A stretch of DNA of 35,541 bases, taken from Patescibacteria group bacterium. Its GTDB lineage: Bacteria; Patescibacteriota; Patescibacteriia; UBA1558; S5-K13. The notes beneath the pieces were generated by a model, which saw only the letters and a list, made by a program, of their open reading frames with translations, had not been told where the DNA came from and made no database searches. Made by a program: the position numbers and the translations under genes. The stretch's first letter is position 1. Each line of letters begins with the position of its first letter. Location of the stretch: NCBI GenBank assembly GCA_028703545.1, contig JAQVMR010000001.1:1-35541 (forward strand). Reading direction: 5' to 3'. This document shows, in pieces, positions 31,981 through 35,541 of this stretch.

Positions 31981-33798
31981 GTGAAGAAATTAATGTTTGG
32001 AATTACTCATAAAATTCTGAAAAGACTAAATAGTTTTTTTAATAAATTAAAAACATTTGTTTTTGGTATTTTTAAGATTAAATACGATCCAGATCATAAA
32101 CTAATTTCCAATTTATCAGATAAAAAGACCCCAAGCATTCATCAACTACTACAGGTCAGTCATTTTATGAAAACTAAAGAAAAAAAAGTTTTTTATATTT
32201 TTTTGATCGCGGGTTTTTTGTCTTTGTTTTTTCTTATTTATAGAACCTTTTTAGCATATACAGTACACGCTCCCGTAGACGGAGGAGAATACAGTGAAGG
32301 TTTAATGGGTAATATAGAATACTTAAATCCAGTTTTAAATAAAGGAAATGATGTTGATAGAGATATATCAAAATTAATTTTTTCGGGACTTTTTAAAATT
32401 AATACAATGGGCGAGATTGAAAATGATTTAGTGAGTGATTATTCTATTTCGGAAGATAAAAAAATATATACTTTTAATTTAAAAGACAATATTTATTTTC
32501 ATGACGGAGTTAATTTAACAGCAGATGATATTGAATTTACTTTGTCTGCAATTCAGAATCCAAATTTTAATAGTTCCTTATATAAAACATTTGACGGTAT
32601 AATTTTTGAAAAAATATCAGACAAATCATTTAAACTTGTTTTAGAAGAACCCTTGCCAATATTTTTGCAAACCCTAACATTTGGAATTTTGCCAGTTCAT
32701 TTATGGCAAAATATACCAGTAGAAAATGCTACACTTTCTGAATTAAACAAGAAACCAATCGGAAGCGGTCCTTATGAATTTTTTTCAATAAAAAAAGATT
32801 CTGATGGCTACATTAAGCAATATACAATTTCAAAGTTTAAAAATTTTTATGGGGACAAGCCATACATAGATAAAATTACATTTAAATTTTATGCAGATTT
32901 CGAGCAAGCATTAAAAGATCTAAAAGCATCAAAGATTTTGAGTTTAAACTATATTCCCAATGAAACAGCTCAGAAAATTAAAGAATTAAGGCATTTCAAT
33001 TTACAACAAGTAAATATCCCAAGATACACGGCGTTATTTTTTAATTCTAAAAAATCAGAATTTTTAAAAGATAAAAAAATAAGACAGGCACTATTACTAT
33101 CCTTAAATAAAAATGAAATTGCAAAGAGCGTAGGGCTTGAAGATTATATTTCTTATGGACCAATGGATCAGATGATAGAAAAACAAAGCGATGAATATAA
33201 TATAGATAAGGCAAGATCTCTTCTTGGTGAATCTGGATGGAAAGATGAAAATGGCCAACTTAAAAAATCCGGAAATCAGATGATTTTAAAAATTACGATA
33301 GTTGACAATCCAGACTATGTTAAATATTTACAACTTATAAAAGATGAATGGTCTAAGCTGGGAATTGCCGTTGAAATTGAGACAATAGATAAGCAAAAAA
33401 TATTGCAAGACATAATTCAGCCTAGAAATTATCAGATTTTATTGTATAGTGAGGTTTTGTCATATGATTTGGATCCTTATTCATTTTGGCACTCATCACA
33501 GATTGCTTCAACTGGATTTAATTTAAGTATGTTTTCAGATAAAGACATTGATACAATTTTAGAGGAAGCGAGGAAAATAGATTCATATGATGATAGGAAA
33601 TTAAAATATGAGGCTTTTCAAAAAATTGTAAAAGACAATGTTTATGCAATATTTTTATTTAATACTCCATATAGTTATCCCTTGAATAAAAAAGTAAAAG
33701 GATTTGAATCAAAATTGGTATATACTCCATCAGATAGATTTTGGAATATAGAGGATTGGTTTATAAAATATAAAATAGTTTTTAAAACGAAAAAATAA
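31981..33798 (+). CDS. Membrane-anchored solute-binding protein, SBP_bac_5 family
   Basis: 605 residues. Residues 1-65 are basic and cytoplasmic, followed by one transmembrane helix (~68-90) and then an extracytoplasmic substrate-binding domain of the peptide/nickel type. Seen: NIEYLNPVLNKGNDVD, LIFSGLFKIN, the family signature region YTFNLKDNIYFHDGVNLTAD, KKPIGSGPYEF, RQALLLSLNKNEIAKSVG and the late NTPYSYPLNKKVKGF. The start is GTG at 31981; an ATG at 31993 is possible. By family it would capture oligopeptides for an ABC importer, but no permease or ATPase gene is in the window. Most homologues are lipoproteins or signal-peptide proteins; a 65-residue cytoplasmic lead plus anchor is less common. 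Confidence 0.9.
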   Translation: MKKLMFGITHKILKRLNSFFNKLKTFVFGIFKIKYDPDHKLISNLSDKKTPSIHQLLQVSHFMKTKEKKVFYIFLIAGFLSLFFLIYRTFLAYTVHAPVDGGEYSEGLMGNIEYLNPVLNKGNDVDRDISKLIFSGLFKINTMGEIENDLVSDYSISEDKKIYTFNLKDNIYFHDGVNLTADDIEFTLSAIQNPNFNSSLYKTFDGIIFEKISDKSFKLVLEEPLPIFLQTLTFGILPVHLWQNIPVENATLSELNKKPIGSGPYEFFSIKKDSDGYIKQYTISKFKNFYGDKPYIDKITFKFYADFEQALKDLKASKILSLNYIPNETAQKIKELRHFNLQQVNIPRYTALFFNSKKSEFLKDKKIRQALLLSLNKNEIAKSVGLEDYISYGPMDQMIEKQSDEYNIDKARSLLGESGWKDENGQLKKSGNQMILKITIVDNPDYVKYLQLIKDEWSKLGIAVEIETIDKQKILQDIIQPRNYQILLYSEVLSYDLDPYSFWHSSQIASTGFNLSMFSDKDIDTILEEARKIDSYDDRKLKYEAFQKIVKDNVYAIFLFNTPYSYPLNKKVKGFESKLVYTPSDRFWNIEDWFIKYKIVFKTKK

Positions 33799-33840
33799 TT
33801 TATCTATTCGTAAGAAATTATTTCTCTTTTATATAGTTTA

Positions 33841-33897
33841 TGCAATTAATAATTGCAAATTACTTCTAGTTTTTATCATTAATTAAAAAATGATAAA
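33841..33897. promoter_or_regulatory. Two AT-rich hairpins in the RNase J leader
   Basis: TGCAATT-AAT-AATTGCA (33841-33857) and TTTATCATT/AATGATAAA (33872-33880 with 33889-33897, 8-nt loop). Neither has a following U-run. The 155-nt gap 33799-33953 also holds a weak AGAAA/TTTCT hairpin (33813-33825) followed by a short T-rich stretch. They could fold in the RNase J mRNA leader. Confidence 0.4.
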
Positions 33898-33924
33898 TCT
33901 ATTTAATTATTAAAAAATAAAAAA

Positions 33925-33939
33925 CCAAGCCAAGCTTGG
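33925..33939 (-). terminator. Terminator-like hairpin 15 nt before RNase J
   Basis: CCAAGC-CAA-GCTTGG (33925-33939) preceded on the + strand by A-runs, so the - strand reads stem then TTTTTTATTTTTT. It fits a - strand terminator, yet no - strand gene is upstream of it; on the + strand it is a leader hairpin. Confidence 0.35.
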
Positions 33940-33953
33940 AAAATAAAAAATTT

Positions 33954-35541
33954 ATGAATGTTAGAAAAATCTCTTCTCGGGACCTTCGTTCGTCTAATAG
34001 ACAGAGCTCATCCTTTGGTAGAAGAAAACAATCCATGCGTTATCATGTGAAGAAAAAAATAGCTAAAAAAGAAAATATAAAAATTGCATCATTAGATGAT
34101 ACAAAAACATCTGATTATGGAAAATTGAAAATAATGGTAATGGGTGGAAATGAAGAAGTTGGAAGAAATATGACAATTTTAGAATATGAAAAAGATATTA
34201 TTATTATTGATATGGGAGTTTCTTTTCCCGAAGAAGATATGCCGGGAATAGATTTAGTTATTCCAAATATAGAATATTTAAAAGGAAAGGAAAAAAATAT
34301 TCGTGGAATTGTTATTAGCCACGGACACTTAGATCACATTGGTGCAATTCCCTATCTTGTACCACAGTTAGGAAATCCTACAATTTATGGAACACCACTT
34401 ACCCTTGGAATTATTAAAAAAAGAGAAGAAGAGTTTAAAGATATCTCACCACTTAATCTAAAATCCGTAAAAACAAGTGATGTTTTGCATCTAGGGGTTT
34501 TTAGGGTGAAATTTTTTGCAGTGAGTCACAATATTCCAGCATCGGTTGGTCTTATAGTAGACACGCCACTTGGTAAAGTTGTTCATAGTGGTGATTTTAA
34601 ACTTGATTTTGATGGACCAAAAATGGATATGCCAGAAATTGAAAAAATTGCAGACCTGGGTAATCAAAATGTTCTAGCTCTTTTGTCTGATTCGACAAAT
34701 GCCCCCAATCCAGGACACCAAATAAGTGAATCTGAAATTAAAACAAATTTATATGAAATTTTACAAAATGTTCCAGGAAGGGTTATAGTGGGAACATTTT
34801 CATCTCTTTTAAATAGATTGCAACAAATTTTTGAAGCTTGTGAAAAATTAAATAAAAAAATCTTGATTGACGGTTATAGTATGAGAACAAATGTAGAAAT
34901 TGCTCATCAATTGGGATATTTAAGCTATAAAAAAGATTTATTAATTTCAGAAAAACAATTGAAAGAATATCCAAATAATAAAATTGTAATTTGTTGTACT
35001 GGTGCTCAGGGAGAGGATAAGGCGGTGCTTATGAGAATTGTAAATAAAGAACACAGATTTTTAAAAATTGAAAAAGGGGATACTGTAGTGTTTTCTTCAT
35101 CTGTCATTCCAGGCAATGAAAGATCTGTTCAGAGATTAAAGGATAATTTATATCGTCAGGGTGCGGATGTTATTCATTATCAGATGATGGATATTCATGC
35201 TGGCGGACACGCAAAGAAAGAAGATTTGAAATTAATGATCAATTTAGTTAAACCAAGATATTTTATCCCAATAGAGGGAAATCATTCATTTTTACATCTT
35301 CACGCAAAAATTGCACAAGAATGTGGAATAAAAGCAGAAAATATTTTTATAGCTGACAATGGTCAGGTTATGGAATTTACAAAACTTGGCGGAAAATTAA
35401 CAAATAAAAAAGTTAATGCTGATTATGTTTTTGTAGATGGACTTGGAGTTGGAGATATCTCAAACATTGTCCTTCGTGATAGAAAACAAATGTCTGAAGA
35501 TGGAATGATAGTTGCAATTGCAACAATTTCTTCAAAAACTG
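33954..35541 (+). CDS. rnj: Ribonuclease J (3' truncated by window edge)
   Basis: Metallo-beta-lactamase/beta-CASP ribonuclease with 5'-3' exo and endo activity, a main enzyme of mRNA decay and rRNA maturation in bacteria without RNase E. 529 codons are present without a stop, so the gene runs past the window; typical RNase J is ~550-600. The ATG at 33954 gives a basic, Ser/Arg-rich N-terminal extension of about 55 residues (RSSNRQSSSFGRRKQSMRYH) before the core starts at KIMVMGGNEEVGRN. Seen: metal motif SHGHLDH (His123, His125, Asp127, His128), SHNIPASVG, SGDFKLDF, LSDSTNA, the beta-CASP region with SSSVIPGNERS and HAGGHAKKEDLKLM, and IPIEGNHSFLHLHA. All catalytic residues are intact. Its leader carries several hairpins. 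Confidence 0.97.
   Translation, partial: MNVRKISSRDLRSSNRQSSSFGRRKQSMRYHVKKKIAKKENIKIASLDDTKTSDYGKLKIMVMGGNEEVGRNMTILEYEKDIIIIDMGVSFPEEDMPGIDLVIPNIEYLKGKEKNIRGIVISHGHLDHIGAIPYLVPQLGNPTIYGTPLTLGIIKKREEEFKDISPLNLKSVKTSDVLHLGVFRVKFFAVSHNIPASVGLIVDTPLGKVVHSGDFKLDFDGPKMDMPEIEKIADLGNQNVLALLSDSTNAPNPGHQISESEIKTNLYEILQNVPGRVIVGTFSSLLNRLQQIFEACEKLNKKILIDGYSMRTNVEIAHQLGYLSYKKDLLISEKQLKEYPNNKIVICCTGAQGEDKAVLMRIVNKEHRFLKIEKGDTVVFSSSVIPGNERSVQRLKDNLYRQGADVIHYQMMDIHAGGHAKKEDLKLMINLVKPRYFIPIEGNHSFLHLHAKIAQECGIKAENIFIADNGQVMEFTKLGGKLTNKKVNADYVFVDGLGVGDISNIVLRDRKQMSEDGMIVAIATISSKT

Noticed and set aside
34783..34974. 63-codon - strand frame near the right edge
   Set aside because: It is antisense to conserved RNase J sequence, with no independent support.
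1..35541. CRISPR array or tRNA/rRNA genes
   Set aside because: No regularly spaced direct repeats and no cloverleaf or rRNA signature sequence could be found by eye on either strand.

Overview
The window is an AT-rich (roughly 30% GC by eye) bacterial chromosome segment, very likely from a Candidate Phyla Radiation (Patescibacteria, Parcubacteria-like) genome. Four things point that way: housekeeping genes packed with short or negative spacing; almost no Shine-Dalgarno sequences before starts; a ribosomal protein S6 with a long charged tail; and a surface gene set of TSP3-repeat proteins, a giant Cys-rich exoprotein and a VirB6/TrbL-like membrane protein. The lineage is inferred; no rRNA or tRNA gene lies in the window. 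The standard code applies, with UGA used as stop.

Layout. (1) 1-5505, + strand: leuS (5' truncated), an MFS-type transporter, rsmA and a polytopic GT-C-like membrane protein in one tight run. (2) 5586-19224, + strand: a promoter, then a membrane-anchored TSP3 protein, a ~3075-residue secreted Cys-rich protein and a 1173-residue VirB6/TrbL-like protein. This is the most unusual part and a candidate envelope-spanning system. An out-of-frame Q/N-rich tail follows the last gene. (3) 19390-21210: an unrecognised helical protein with an internal duplication. (4) 21253-21809: a single-gene REP-associated tyrosine transposase unit, with a hairpin before the start, a terminator across its stop and a GC-rich 38-nt palindrome inside the coding sequence. 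(5) 21827-23714, - strand: rpsF-ssb-rpsR-efp from a good promoter. (6) 23866-27372, + strand: a small helical ORF overlapping gpmI, then a DUF2090 aldolase-like protein coupled to a ZIP metal transporter. (7) 27412-30308, + strand: a small membrane-protein gene apparently broken by a G-run indel, a PsbP-like anchored protein, a cytoplasmic CPEC thioredoxin and a thioredoxin-CcdA/DsbD-like fusion, then a terminator. (8) 30485-31684, - strand: an L,D-transpeptidase with TSP3 repeats, divergent from secG through overlapping promoters. (9) secG, an anchored SBP_bac_5 protein and RNase J (3' truncated), + strand.

How the genes may work together. The core genes serve translation (leuS, rsmA, rpsF, rpsR, efp), replication and repair (ssb), glycolysis (gpmI), export (secG) and RNA decay (RNase J). 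The rest is mostly envelope: the TSP3/giant/VirB6-like trio, the L,D-transpeptidase and the thiol-redox pair. A plausible but unproven link is that the trans-membrane thioredoxin system maintains disulfides in Cys-rich exported proteins such as the giant protein. No gap exceeds 300 bases; the longest (27373-27615) contains the broken small gene.
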